A DNA stretch of 64,000 nucleotides from Alopecurus myosuroides (Eukaryota; Streptophyta; Magnoliopsida; Poales; Poaceae). The notes beneath the pieces are model-generated. The model ran no database searches, was not told where the DNA came from, and worked only from the letters and a program-made list of their open reading frames with translations. The DNA is taken from positions 54,974,081 to 55,038,080 of the forward strand of contig CM054061.1 of the NCBI GenBank assembly GCA_028641055.1, in the 5' to 3' direction. Of this stretch, positions 22,116 through 36,000 are shown in pieces; the stretch's first letter is position 1, and each line of letters begins with the position of its first letter. The position numbers and the translations under genes were made by a program.

Positions 22116-25100
22116 GTGAGTTCAGATCTGACCGGCCCTTTAGCAGATCTGGCCCATGTGATGTTTTTTTCTCATTTTATTTTTACAGAAACATTGCAGT
22201 TTACTTTTGGCTTTAAAAGGCAACCTAAAAGATGAATTTGACCAAACCAAAAATCACAGTTGTACCTCAACTAATTCTAAACCATCTCCAAGTTGTAGAT
22301 CTACATTTGGATAGATATTTTTGAAATGAAAATGGTTTGGTAACAGGTACCAGAAACACCAAAATGAGCACCATTTTAATTTTACAACTCAGAATGAAGT
22401 GAGGCAAATTGCACTGGAAAGCCCTTGAAATTTCCTAACATTAGCATTTAACCTCGTTTCCAAATTCTTTGTATTTTTGAAATGGCATGCAAATTGGTAA
22501 AACACCAGAGAGCACTTTGGTGATTTTTATAAAATAATTAAATATAATTTTTGATGCAAACTCAATGGGATGGTCTTGTATATGTTTAGGGCTATCCAAA
22601 CATAGATGGGTTTAATTTTTAGAGCATCCTAGAAAATTTGGTGGACAGAACTTTAAAATGCTTGTTTCTGCCATTTTGGCATTTTAGCTATTTAAATTGT
22701 TGTGATTATATTTTTGTGTTTCCATATTGTTTTCTAGCATGTATAAGTTGTGTGAACTTGTTTTATAAGTATTACTTAGCTATTTTAGCATGTTAGAATG
22801 TGTGGACTTGAGTTGAGAAGAAATATGATTTTTGGTTATTAACATTTGATTATTCTCTAGTAATACTTGCATAGAAATTTTGATTGATTAATTTGTGTGC
22901 AAGTGATTGAATTGTTGTGTTGAGATATTAGAATCAGTACCATGTTGATAATTATATTTTGTTAGTATCACCTCTGCTAGCTTGCATTTGAGTTGGTATA
23001 AAAGCATGAGTAGCTTAATCATTACTATGAGAATGTTATGGAAAAATTCCCTCATGTGTGGAATTTTTGACATAAGAATTTGTGGTTGTAAAACCACATA
23101 TTTTTGGGTTGTATTAATAGGACCAGTAGCATTTTTATAAGGTTGTTATGAGTACTTGACCCCTAAAGTTTTCACATGTGTGAAAACAATAGCATGAGTA
23201 TCATTACCTTGTTTATTTTTGCACCCTATTATTTTCTACTAGTATGGTTAATGCATTAGATGCTAGTTTAGGCTTTTGTATTTTTTTGTCAAGTATGACC
23301 AGAGGCATTGTGAACTCTTGATGCTTTGTTGTGCTAGTGGGACACCCACTGGTTTCATTGCATTTTTGGTGGAAACATTATTTCCCCAAACTAGATGCAT
23401 TTCTGTTATATAGTTTCATAACTAATGAGTGCCTAGTATTTTTTTTTGCTTTGGGAATTTTTGTGCTAAACAAAAATGGGTATGCTTCTGTTTGTAAGTG
23501 GTTGTAATCATGTGTGGCTTGCTAGGAAAAATCCATCTTTGGAGTGTTGTTTGATTCCTCTAGTAATGCTATTTTTATTACCACTAGTATGTAGGAGTTG
23601 CCCTGCAAATTGATACATTGTTTTGCTAAATGGGATATTTTTGTTATAGCAAGTATAGATGTTTTACACTACTGTTTTTATGACATGGACCCTCTGGTTG
23701 CATTTCAATTACTTGATTGAAATTCATCCATTGATTCTTCATGTTTAAGTAGTACTAGTTTCGTTAGCAGTTTTTGTGGTAAATTATTTTTCATGCCAAC
23801 TTGTGTTTGGTGGATATGTGTGTATCCTTGCATGAGGACATGTTTTCATTCCCATTATGATAACATGGTTCCTTGTTTGCATTTTATTACTTTACTTATT
23901 ATTCATGCTTGCATAGCAAACTTTTAGTAGAAACATGTCTATAGGATTCCTCCTTTTTAGCCATTGTTTCTATTGTTCTCACTATGAGAAATCGTGTGTT
24001 TTGTGATGAGTCTATTACCTTGTTACACTTGTGTAGGCTCACTGATTTGTAAAAGTAACTTTTGCAAATCATGTGTCTTATTTATTCTTGATGTGAATTT
24101 AGACTTAGTAAGATAGCTACCTTTTTCTTTTTGTTGTTTGGTTGATAGACCCATTGCCATGATTAATGTGGTGCATGTTTTATATACTTTTAGTAGTCTC
24201 ACCCTTGTGAAACTAAGTGTATTTTGGGTTTATTAATATCTTGGTATGAGAGTGGCACACCCACTGAATCCATGATATTAAGGTTGTGAGATATGTCCCT
24301 CCAACCTTAAGTTGTCTTATTAAATGGCATTTCTGCCAAGTAGGATTGTTGGATTGTTTGCCTCAATTAATAATTGAGTGATTTTGTTATTATTAGATTT
24401 CCTTGCTGTATGTATTGTTATGTATGGTTGCTTGCCTTGATTGGTTCTGAATGTGTGTCCTTTATTCTTTTTACGACGTTAGAAAACGAAGAGGAAGGAA
24501 GTGTCGGGAAGCTCTGTTTCAAGTTCCAGTCACTCCAAAACCAGGGACACAAGGAGATACCAGGCAAGCCATCCTGATGCTTGCTGATACAATACTTATC
24601 ATTATCTATCATGCATGTTTTACCTCTGAAGTTTTACAAAAACTTGATTATCAAAACTATTTTTGATGTGGAATTTACTACTATACTATATATAGGTTAC
24701 TATCATGCCAGTAGTTAAACTTGGTAATACCAAGCCCATAAGCCACCCTATGGTATTTATTACCATCAAATATACTAGTCCCTAAGTGGACACCCTAAAA
24801 TTGTGATTCTACAAAACAAAGGCTTTACGGAAAAACCCGGAGAAAAGGCGGATCCTTGTTCTCCGGAGGAATGTGGAAGTGGTCATTTTTGAGAAAGTGG
24901 TGTTTTCAAAAATGACACATAACCTAGTCTTCGCCGGACAACCTTTACCGTACTGCCACCCTACCCCAACATGGGCAAGGGGCTTAACTTGAAGTTTGTT
25001 CTTATTAGTGTGTGCTATCTCAATGTGCTATAGGGGATGCGATCCTCTGAACCGAATGTCGTGGAGACATATAAAGTGTGGGATTAATTTTCCCTCCGGA

Positions 25101-25831
25101 TGCATCAGTTAAGGCATCCTGGCTTGGCGGGGATTAGCTCGGTGCCGGGGATGTGGTAAAACTCAACTGAGAGATAGGCATATTCTAGCTTGAACATAGT
25201 GGATGGTTATGATCAGATACCTGATGTTTACATACTGTTGTTACAGTCCGTGATTGTTCACGGGAGGTGTACTGGATCTGGTGGATGTGTACACCTCTGC
25301 AGAGTATAACTTTTTCGAAGAAGCCGCGTCCTCGGATATGGACAGTTGAATGGCCATGTAGCTAGCATTGTGTCAATGTTTTCAAAAAGGAAGTTTTTGA
25401 AAGGGAAATTTTGGAAAGGAAGTGTTGAACTTGTGAAGTTCGGAAAGGAATGGAAACTTATACCGTGGAGGTATCGTCGATGATGAAAAGCCAGATGATG
25501 CTATACAAAACAAAGTGTTTTGCAAAGAAAACCTTTTCTACTCTAAGCAAGAATTCTGGAAACTGATTCCAAGAAGTTTTGCAAAGAGAAAATATTCTTT
25601 AACAAAACTTTACAAAACCTCTTGTACATGTGAGATCTACAAGAGAAATAAAACTATATATTATTTTTCTTCTGAAGTATCTTCTTCAACGAAGATACAG
25701 ATAAATCTGACTGCAACTGTGGTGTCATCATATATGAACACCATTGATAGTGAACCATATTTATAGCCTACCTATTCCACCATATAAGCATATTTGCATG
25801 TTTAGTAAGTGACATGATGGATGTCTTGCTG

Positions 25832-25951
25832 AGTACATTCAAATGTACTCATTATGGTTTCGCCCCTGGTATCTACTTATCAGATTTGGAGGAGGAGCCT
25901 CCGAAGGATATTTATGAAGAGAAGTACGGAGTTGGCGGCTTTGCGAACTAG
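25832..25951 (+). other. Conserved 39-codon reading frame in the 5' LTR
   Basis: The frame reads STFKCTHYGFAPGIYLSDLE, then EEPPKDIYEEKYGVGGFAN and a stop. An equal-length frame with the same stop occurs in the diverged solo LTR at 52857-52976 (THIGFVPGIYLPDFEEQ...PAN). Equal length without indels and retention of GF-PGIYL-D-EE suggest past coding constraint, perhaps as a 3' exon. No start codon convention or function is known to me. Confidence 0.5.
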
Positions 25952-26232
25952 GATCGTCTCCGGGTCAGCAGCCTGTAGGTTAAGGCGTGACTTGGGCTCA
26001 ACTACGTTGTGTTTTTAATTGTCTTCCGCTGTGTTTGTTAAGTTGCCTGCCTTTGTGGCAGTTGCTTAAACTTGATCATGCGATCATTTGTGTAATACCT
26101 TTATGTATTCGTGTAATGGATGATGTATTTCTGTGTGCCAACTGTGTATGTTGTTCACGACTGATCTTTCTGGGATCGTGAATGTATGCATACGTAGGGT
26201 TTCAGACTGCCGGTCTGGGGTCCTTACAGAGT

Positions 26233-26245
26233 TGGTATCAGAGCC
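26233..26245 (+). other. Primer-binding site, Met-tRNA type
   Basis: TGGTATCAGAGCC lies four bases inside the 5' LTR end. A degraded second copy of the LTR-end/primer junction, GGGCCTTACAAAGTTGGTATC, occurs at 26435-26455. Confidence 0.93.
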
Positions 26246-29200
26246 ATCCTGACCTTAGGAGACCTTAGTTAGCATGGACGTCAGATAGGAAAGATAAGTA
26301 TTTTGGAGTAAAAACCTATTTACTATCTAAATTATTTTTATCTAAGGGAATTTTAGTATATTTTCCCTCCTTTATATCTTTTCAAAAGATTCTAAATGCA
26401 TATCAAGGGCGTCCTTGAACGGTGGTTCGAAGGGCGGGCCTTACAAAGTTGGTATCTCTCTCGGTTAAGAGTTTATTTCTTACTTGTTTGCAACTGCTCC
26501 GCTCTGTTTTTGAAACATCTCTCGTATTTGAAGTTTTCTGTCCAGAAAATAGTTGGAGTTTCAAAAACAATTTGTTGCATAAAGTTTTCTCGAAACTTTA
26601 CTTCTATTATCTTGTTTCCATACAAAAACTTTTATACTTGCCGATGTCCCGAGAAGACCAAAATAATTGCCTAGCTCTACAGTAATGTTGGTCAGCAGTA
26701 GAAATAGTTCTTCAGCCACTACTAGGATTTTGGATCATCCCCCGACGTAGCTCCAATGGAGCCTTGCTTGTGTGTTTTGGCTTGCTTATGTGTGTCCGTA
26801 GGACCTTGTGCTATTGTGTGGTGTAGAATTTTGGTTCATCTAGGCTTCTATATGGTTGCGGAGTGCTCAAAATTTGCAGATTTGTGCTTGCCCCGCTCTT
26901 GTTTTCGAATCACCTCGTGTTAGATTTTTGCAAGCAAAAATGTTTGTAGAGTATTCAAAAACAAGAATTTGTTGTTTAGACTTATACTTGTTTTCGCTTC
27001 ATAATGCGACCCGTCGTGAACCACCACCATCTCCCCCACAATTAATGAAAGCACCGTTGGGCCTAAATAGAGGACCATCAAGCCGCACGAGCTGATAGCA
27101 TTGCTACCAGTGATGCACTCCAACGGATAAAGCTCCAACAACTACAACCCTCAAAGAAGAAAAGGCGTGAAGAAAACCAACCACTACTGACCAAAACTTC
27201 TATGTTTGTCTGTTTGCAAAAGACTCTTTTTACCCTGTTGGCTAAATGTCGCACTTTTTTTATGTCCCCTTTTAAAAGACCAAACAAGAGAAATCCCTTT
27301 TTTTAAAAGTTATATACCTCCCTCCTCTGGAGAAAGGTGCAAAAGAATTCTTCACATGCCATGATGCGCAACCCCCTAAAAAGCCAATCAAAATAGCACA
27401 ATTCAATATTCGACGTATGACGCTAGTCGTATCTTGTCGGACAAACATTATTAAATAAAAAGCTAACAAGATTAACATGCTTTGTTCTAATTTTAGGTTG
27501 ATACCTAACCAAAGCATGCGAACTACTGACAACTCTTTCTAAACCAAGGAATTAAGTGACTTACGACACCTTTTAATATAGTTGGTAAAAAGGAGAAGTC
27601 ACGAGAAAATAAGATGATGACCTATTCGTTTACTAGTCAATAAGATATTGGGTGTATCTACTTTGAAAACCAAATCTCAATAGATTGTAAGTACTATGAA
27701 ATTCAAGGTTTAGAAATAAAGTGAACGATGGAATAGTTTTGATAGATCTAGGAAACAACAGTTTTCCTGTTCTTGTTTCTTTGTGTGCTCTTGATTGAAA
27801 TAAATTTGTATTTTATTCAACCTTGCTTCCTAACTTATATGGAGTTGTTAGGACTCGTTATTATGTTGATCTCTTACAATAAATCTACCCTAGAAAGTGT
27901 GTGCATGATTGAAAACTCAAATAAGAATGAAATAGCATTTGTTACCTTCCAGTTTTATTATTGGGATTGTTGAGTGGGCAAATCCTTATAGATTTCTTGT
28001 ACCTAGATTTTTGTTATGGTTATGATAGATCCAGTACCATTTTGGTACTGTTATTTATATGCTGTTATCTTCATTAATTTGCATGAGATCTTATAGCAAA
28101 GCATGAGTAACATTTGCTATTTTTCCAGTTTTTATTATTTGGAATTATTGTGAAAGCTAGATCTTTGTGTGAATGCTTTGATAAATTTTGTGCTATGTTT
28201 TCTTTGAGTCCAGTACCATTTAGGTACTGTTATTTTGATGCTTGTACCTATGTTAGCTTGCATGTCTCTTAATAGTAAAGCATATGTAAGCATTACTATC
28301 AGTATGCACTAATATTGCCTCACTAAATTAAATAGCCTTATATTTTTATCTTGTATGCAAAGTTTTTCATGAGTAACCAGAGGCTTAGTACCTATTTTTC
28401 CTTGGTATTAGTAGTCCATAGCCCACTGGTCCCATTGCATTTTGGCTTGAGGATGAAAATCCCCAACCATACACATGTGTGAAAATAGCATGTTTCACTA
28501 TGTGATTGATTTCTATTTTCCACCATGGAAAATATAATTGTTTGTTCTCACCTATGCAAGTGAGAAGCTTATTTCTTATTAGTAAATATTAATATGTTTA
28601 GGTGTGATCCTTTTGTTAGCATAATATTCCTTAGGGGTATCATGTTAAGAAATGTTTCACTATCGTGTGCTAAAATTAAATTGTTCACAAAATACAATAA
28701 ATTCCTCTTGATTGGTAGATTGTTTGTGAATAATTTTAAATTGAGTGAATGGATTTTTGAGAAGGTTTAGATAACTTTTCATTAATTTCATAGCTACTGG
28801 TTGTGTGAGTTATACCTTGCTTGTTTGCTAGTAATTGTTTAAGAAAAATAGAAATTGCTAGAAGAAAATTCTGCATGTTTAATAGTTGTATCATGGGATT
28901 GTTTTGATGTTGTGCTTACTAACATGAGTAAGTTTTGTGTACTGTTATTAGGTACATTTATATTCATGACTTGCTCGTTTAAGTTTAAACATCATGATTG
29001 CATTGTTTGCTTCTCTAGCGCGAAAACTAGTTTCACCACTAGAAAATGGTGATTTTTGCTCTAGTATTACCCTCTTTTTATTGTTATGAGTATATGTGTT
29101 GATATAGCATGTTAGGAAGTTATTTACTTCTGTTATCATGCCATGAATTATTTAGTTTCATGTTCTATGGTTATAGGATATGATTATCTCTTATAGCATG

Positions 29201-30001
29201 CTGGTGTAGATTTTTCATACTAGTGTGTTATTTGTGCAGTCCTGTTTTTTTTTATGCCTGTGTAATAGGATTTTTATCTTGTGTGAAGATGGTGTTTTAG
29301 AGTATCTTTATGATTGTATTCATTGGGTTTTAGATACTGGTTGTTTGCTAATTGTTCATGATTGATGGATTCCAAAACCTCTAATAAACAATAACCTAGT
29401 GAATAAATAGTCTATTCATCTGTGGTGTTGTTTGCTTGCTTATTGGATTTTGTTTAAATGTTTTACCTTAGCATGAGTTTATACTTGTGTTATGATTGTG
29501 CTTAAGAGTATCTTATTAAACTAAAAACATCCAACTAAAATCATGAACATATTAAGTGATAGTTGCTTGTGGTGAGTAATAACCACTGCCATGGGTATTT
29601 GTTTTGTCTGTTTGTTTTACCTTAGCAACCTAACCTTTTTGCACCCACAAGCTATACTTTTAGCTTCTTATATACCTTATTATGAGAGTGGTAGACCACT
29701 CCATATGTGTTATGTAAGATGTGGGATATAGCTAAGAACTCATGTAATAATTGACGGTATTTTTCCAGGTAGTTCTGCACTAACCTTAATTTTATAGTGA
29801 CGTTATCAGAAATTTTAAAATTTGGTGGTTGAGTAAAGTGATAGCTAGAGAAATTTTTAAAGTAAATTTGCTAATTTAGGGATGTAACCCACCTCCCAAG
29901 AAAAGTCAAAGGGGGGAAGCACCTGCACTCCAACACTAACATTGTGTTTGTTGGCCCTCCCTTAGTCCTCGCTTGCGAATCTCGGGGACGAGATTCTTTT
30001 T
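26246..30001 (+). other. Internal region of the 6.1-kb-LTR element, non-coding
   Basis: No ORF matches a retroelement domain. A leader-like unit (GCTCCGCTCTGTTTTTGAAA..., about 26485-26590) is loosely repeated at about 26880-26985. The segment from about 27000 to 27260 has a weak gag-like character (proline-rich, then basic) but is full of stops. From about 28020 to 29800 the sequence resembles the element's own LTR: it shares CAGTACCATTT-GGTACTG, GACCAGAGGC and TATGAGAGTGG-A-ACC motifs. The interior may therefore include captured LTR sequence. Confidence 0.6.
29965..30001 (+). pseudogene. Chromovirus polyprotein C-terminal relic
   Basis: One frame reads SSLANLGDEILFKGG just before the 3' LTR. 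This is the characteristic tail of Tekay-type chromovirus polyproteins that overlaps the polypurine tract. The integrase and chromodomain that normally precede it are absent. It is the main evidence for the parentage of this non-autonomous element. Confidence 0.6.
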
Positions 30002-30015
30002 AAGGGGGGAAGACC
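30002..30015 (+). other. Polypurine tract of the 6.1-kb-LTR element
   Basis: AAGGGGGGAAGACC directly precedes TGTCACATCCC of the 3' LTR. Confidence 0.85.
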
Positions 30016-33000
30016 TGTCACATCCCAATTTTGGAATACCTGTTAACACAGTTGTTTTGCTAATTGCTTTACTAATAAACCTTGGTTGTGTTTGTTTGTG
30101 GTTGTTTAAGTGCAACCAAACAAACTAATTATATAAACTTACATGGCTAAGAAATTGAAAACAAAATATTCAACATATTGTTCCAATGATAAAAATATTC
30201 AACATATTGTTCCAATGACTTTGGCAATATTTTCTCAAGTAAATATTGATCAAAGAGTTTTACAAAACTATCTTATGAATCCAATACTTGTTGAATATTA
30301 TTCCAAGACCTAATTTAAGAAAGAAGAAACACTTAATAAATTTCCATAAAAAGATTATCAGAAAACGAGGCATTCTTAAATGCTTCACCAAAATCTTATC
30401 AAATGTTTTTCCAACCTTGCAAGATTAAAAACAAAGGTATTGGAGAGCATTTACTTGCTATCTCTAGTCACATAAATATTTTGGCAAAGCATTGTTAAAG
30501 AAAAGCCAAGTGCCTTATTAAATAGAAATTCCAATATTTCCAGAAACAGAAAACTAAAACAAGTTACTATTGGAAACTTTCTTAAAATGGTTTGAAATTC
30601 ATACCATTGCTTCCTTATATCAAATAAGGAACACACACAAGAGGAGACCAAAAATTGAATCCATTAAAGCCCTGAAAACATGAGTTTTCTCCACAGCAAC
30701 AATTGGAATTTTGAACAAGTTTGTTCTACAAACTTTTTCAAAATGCCATGAAATAAATACCACATTATCTATATCATAAATAAGGATGAAAACCAAAAGG
30801 GCACAAGTTTTTGAATTGTTTAAGTTGCCAAAAAACCCTGTTTTCTTGACAGCACCTTTTTGAATTTTGAACATGTTTGTTCTATGAAGTAACTCAAAAT
30901 GACTTTAGTTTTCTACCACATAAGGAACACATCAAATAAGGAATGTGTGCCAAAAATTATCATTTTTGGAAGCTCCTAAGTAGTCTAATAAATTCAATGT
31001 CCATTTATGTAAGAATTCAAATTTGAACAACTTTGAATTACCAAGTTTATCCATTTGAGCCAATTTTCATATATGTTGTGCAACTCAACTAATTAGAATT
31101 TTGGGCAAAAGGATTTCAATTTATAACTTTGTTTGACTAGGGAAAACAACATTTTTCAGAGAGTACAGGGACCTATTTGTAATTATCCAGGGACCAAAAT
31201 GAAATCTGAGTCATCTCCTACCTCTAGCCATGCTGTAGATACAGAGGGCCTAGGCCATGGCTTCGACTAGAAGCAACTCGAGGAGGATAAGAGGCCCCCC
31301 CATGTGGTCTGTCTCCCACATGCCCCCTCTCTCTCCCCACTTGATTTCTCTCCTCTCTCTCTCAAGAAAATCCAAACCGAAACCCTAGCCTAGCTCGCCG
31401 TCGATTAGGCCGCTCCCGAGCTCGCCGCCGTTCGCCGGTGGTCTCTACCTCTTCGCCTCGTCGTTCTGGACCTCGGTGCAAAAGGGATTGAGGTGGGACG
31501 ACGCGAGGAGCCCGCGCCATCCATCTCCTCCCTCGAGTCCGGCGGACTCCGGCGGCAAATCGGCGTCGCCTCGCTCCTTCTTCGACCTCACCGAGTGCTC
31601 CATGGCATCTAGGGTGAGTGTGCGATTCTCCACGGCCATTTTCCCCTCTCCGTAGGCCTCTACGTCATCACCGCGCCGTGCTCGCATCCGGCCGCCGCGC
31701 GCCTCCGTCGTCGTCCGTGTTCCGGCGTCTCCCTGGAAACGAAACCGGCCCCTTTTGGTTCCCCTCGTCGAGTACAACGCGTAGGTATCTTTTAATCGAT
31801 GAACGGTGGCCGGAAACGCGAGATTAGAGCTCGCCGGAGACGTCCCGCCGGCGAGTGACGTCGTCTCGACGTCATGCTCGCGTCAGCCTTGCGTTGACCC
31901 CGCGCGCGTGGATTTGAACCGGCTGGTGGCCCCGCGCATCGCCTGCGTGGCAGCCCCGTGGCAGCCTGGCCCGCACGTCAGCCTCAGCGGCTGGATCCCG
32001 CTGCGGTGAGTTCAGATCTGACCGGCCCTTTAGCAGATCTGGCCCATGTGATGTTTTTTTCTCATTTTATTTTTACAGAAACATTGCAGTTTACTTTTGG
32101 CTTTAAAAGGCAACCTAAAAGATGAATTTGACCAAACCAAAAATCACAGTTGTACCTCAACTAATTCTAAACCATCTCCATGTTGTAGATCTACATTTGG
32201 ATAGATATTTTTGAAATCAAAAATGGTTTGGTAACAGGTACCAGAAACACCAAAATGAGCACCATTTTAATTTTACAACTCATAATGAAGTGAGGCAAAT
32301 TGCACTGGAAAGCCCTTGAAATTTCCTAACATTAGCATTTAACCTCGTTTCCAAATTATTTGTATTTTTGAAATGGCATGCAAATTGGTAAAACACCAGA
32401 GAGCACTTTGGTGATTTTTATAAAATAATTAAATATAATTTTTGATGCAAAATCAATGGGATGGTCTTGTATATGTTTAGGGCTATCCAAACATAGATGG
32501 GTTTAATTTTTAGAGCATCCTAGAAAATTTGGTGGACAGAACTTTAAAATGCTTGTTTCTGCCATTTTGGCATTTTAGCTATTTAAATTGTTGTGATTAT
32601 ATTTTTGTGTTTCCATATTGTTTTCTAGCATGTATAAGTTGTGTGAACTTGTTTTATAAGTATTACTTAGCTATTTTAGCATGTTAGAATGTGTGGACTT
32701 GAGTTGAGAAGAAATATGATTTTTGGTTATTAACATTTGATTATTCTCTAGTAATACTTGCATAGAAATTTTGATTGATTAATTTGTGTGCAAGTGATTG
32801 AATTGTTGTGTTGAGATATTAGAATCAGTACCATGTTGATAATTATATTTTGTTAGTATCACCTCTGCTAGCTTGCATTTGAGTTGGTATAAAAGCATGA
32901 GTAGCTTAATCATTACTATGAGAATGTTATGGAAAAATTCCCTCATGTGTGGAATTTTTGACATAAGAATTTGTGGTTGTAAAACCACATATTTTTGGGT

Positions 33001-36000
33001 TGTATTAATAGGACCAGTAGCATTTTTATAAGGTTGTTATGAGTACTTGACCCCTAAAGTTTTCACATGTGTGAAAACAATAGCATGAGTATCATTACCT
33101 TGTTTATTTTTGCACCCTATTATTTTCTACTAGTATGGTTAATGCATTAGATGCTAGTTTAGGCTTTTGTATTTTTTTGTCAAGTATGACCAGAGGCATT
33201 GTGAACTCTTGATGCTTTGTTGTGCTAGTGGGACACCCACTGGTTTCATTGCATTTTTGGTGGAAACATTATTTCCCCAAACTAGATGCATTTCTGTTAT
33301 ATAGTTTCATAACTAATGAGTGCCTAGTATTTTTTTTTGCTTTGGGAATTTTTGTGCTAAACAAAAATGGGTATGCTTCTGTTTGTAAGTGGTTGTAATC
33401 ATGTGTGGCTTGCTAGGAAAAAATCCATCTTTGGAGTGTTGTTTGATTCCTCTAGTAATGCTATTTTTATTACCACTAGTATGTAGGAGTTGCCCTGCAA
33501 ATTGATACATTGTTTTGCTAAATGGGATATTTTTGTTATAGCAAGTATAGATGTTTTACACTACTGTTTTTATGACATGGACCCTCTGGTTGCATTTCAA
33601 TTACTTGATTGAAATTCATCCATTGATTCTTCATGTTTAAGTAGTACTAGTTTCCTTAGCAGTTTTTGTGGTAAATTATTTTTCCTGCCAACTTGTGTTT
33701 GGTGGATATGTGTGTATCCTTGCATGAGGACATGTTTTCATTCCCATTATGATAACATGGTTCCTTGTTTGCATTTTATTACTTTACTTATTATTCATGC
33801 TTGCATAGCAAACTTTTAGTAGAAACATGTCTATAGGATTCCTCCTTTTTAGCCATTGTTTCTATTGTTCTCACTATGAGAAATCGTGTGTTTTGTGATG
33901 AGTCTATTACCTTGTTACACTTGTGTAGGCTCACTGATTTGTAAAAGTAACTTTTGCAAATCATGTGTCTTATTTATTCTTGATGTGAATTTAGACTTAG
34001 TAAGATAGCTACCTTTTTCTTTTTGTTGTTTGGTTGATAGACCCATTGCCATGATTAATGTGGTGCATGTTTTATATACTTTTAGTAGTCTCACCCTTGT
34101 GAAACTAAGTGTATTTTGGGTTTATTAATATCTTGGTATGAGAGTGGCACACCCACTGAATCCATGATATTAAGGTTGTGAGATATGTCCCTCCAACCTT
34201 AAGTTGTCTTATTAAATGGCATTTCTGCCAAGTAGGATTGTTGGATTGTTTGCCTCAATTAATAATTGAGTGATTTTGTTATTATTAGATTTCCTTGCTG
34301 TATGTATTGTTATGTATGGTTGCTTGCCTTGATTGGTTCTGAATGTGTGTCCTTTATTCTTTTTACGACGTTAGAAAACGAAGAGGAAGGAAGTGTCGGG
34401 AAGCTCTGTTTCAAGTTCCAGTCACTCCAAAACCAGGGACACAAGGAGATACCAGGCAAGCCATCCTGATGCTTGCTGATACAATACTTATCATTATCTA
34501 TCATGCATGTTTTACCTCTGAAGTTTTACAAAAACTTGATTATCAAAACTATTTTTGATGTGGAATTTACTACTATACTATATATAGGTTACTATCATGC
34601 CAGTAGTTAAACTTGGTAATACCAAGCCCATAAGCCACCCTATGGTATTTATTACCATCAAATATACTAGTCCCTAAGTGGACACCCTAAAATTGTGATT
34701 CTACAAAACAAAGGCTTTACGGAAAAACCCGGAGAAAAGGCGGATCCTTGTTCTCCGGAGGAATGTGGAAGTGGTCATTTTTGAGAAAGTGGTGTTTTCA
34801 AAAATGACACATAACCTAGTCTTCGCCGGACAAACTTTACCGTACTGCCACCCTACCCCAACATGGGCAAGGGGCTTAACTTGAAGTTTGTTCTTATTAG
34901 TGTGTGCTATCTCAATGTGCTATAGGGGATGCGATCCTCTGAACCGAATGTCGTGGAGACATATAAAGTGTGGGATTAATTTTCCCTCCGGATGCATCAG
35001 TTAAGGCATCCTGGCTTGGCGGGGATTAGCTCGGTGCCGGGGATGTGGTAAAACTCAACTGAGAGATAGGCATATTCTAGCTTGAACATAGTGGATGGTT
35101 ATGATCAGATACCTGATGTTTACATACTGTTGTTACAGTCCGTGATTGTTCACGGGAGGTGTACTGGATCTGGTGGATGTGTACACCTCTGCAGAGTATA
35201 ACTTTTTCGAAGAAGCCGCGTCCTCGGATATGGACAGTTGAATGGCCATGTAGCTAGCATTGTGTCAATGTTTTCAAAAAGGAAGTTTTTGAAAGGGAAA
35301 TTTTGGAAAGGAAGTGTTGAACTTGTGAAGTTCGGAAAGGAATGGAAACTTATACCGTGGAGGTATCGTCGATGATGAAAAGCCAGATGATGCTATACAA
35401 AACAAAGTGTTTTGCAAAGAAAACCTTTTCTACTCTAAGCAAGAATTCTGGAAACTGATTCCAAGAAGTTTTGCAAAGAGAAAATATTCTTTAACAAAAC
35501 TTTACAAAACCTCTTGTACATGTGAGATCTACAAGAGAAATAAAACTATATATTATTTTTCTTCTGAAGTATCTTCTTCAACGAAGATACAGATAAATCT
35601 GACTGCAACTGTGGTGTCATCATATATGAACACCATTGATAGTGAACCATATTTATAGCCTACCTATTCCACCATATAAGCATATTTGCATGTTTAGTAA
35701 GTGACATGATGGATGTCTTGCTGAGTACATTCAAATGTACTCATTATGGTTTCGCCCCTGGTATCTACTTATCAGATTTGGAGGAGGAGCCTCCGAAGGA
35801 TATTTATGAAGAGAAGTACGGAGTTGGCGGCTTTGCGAACTAGGATCGTCTCCGGGTCAGCAGCCTGTAGGTTAAGGCGTGACTTGGGCTCAACTACGTT
35901 GTGTTTTTAATTGTCTTCCGCTGTGTTTGTTAAGTTGCCTGCCTTTGTGGCAGTTGCTTAAACTTGATCATGCGATCATTTGTGTAATACCTTTATGTAT

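Larger units (their letters stand above)
20137..26228 (+). mobile_element. 5' LTR (6092 bp) of the 6.1-kb-LTR element
   Basis: Edges are TGTCACATCCCAATTTTGG and GGGGTCCTTACA. It has a 28-bp tandem duplication near 20285-20340, a GC-rich segment with gene-leader character at about 21370-22115, long AT-rich stretches, and a conserved short frame near its 3' end (25832-25951). Short ORFs elsewhere inside it are not supported as genes. Confidence 0.95.

Noticed and set aside
21525..22119. GC-rich ORFs in both 6.1-kb LTRs (also 31445-32009)
   Set aside because: Composition-driven frames inside the LTR. One changes from 74 to 110 codons between the two LTR copies through small indels, which argues against coding.
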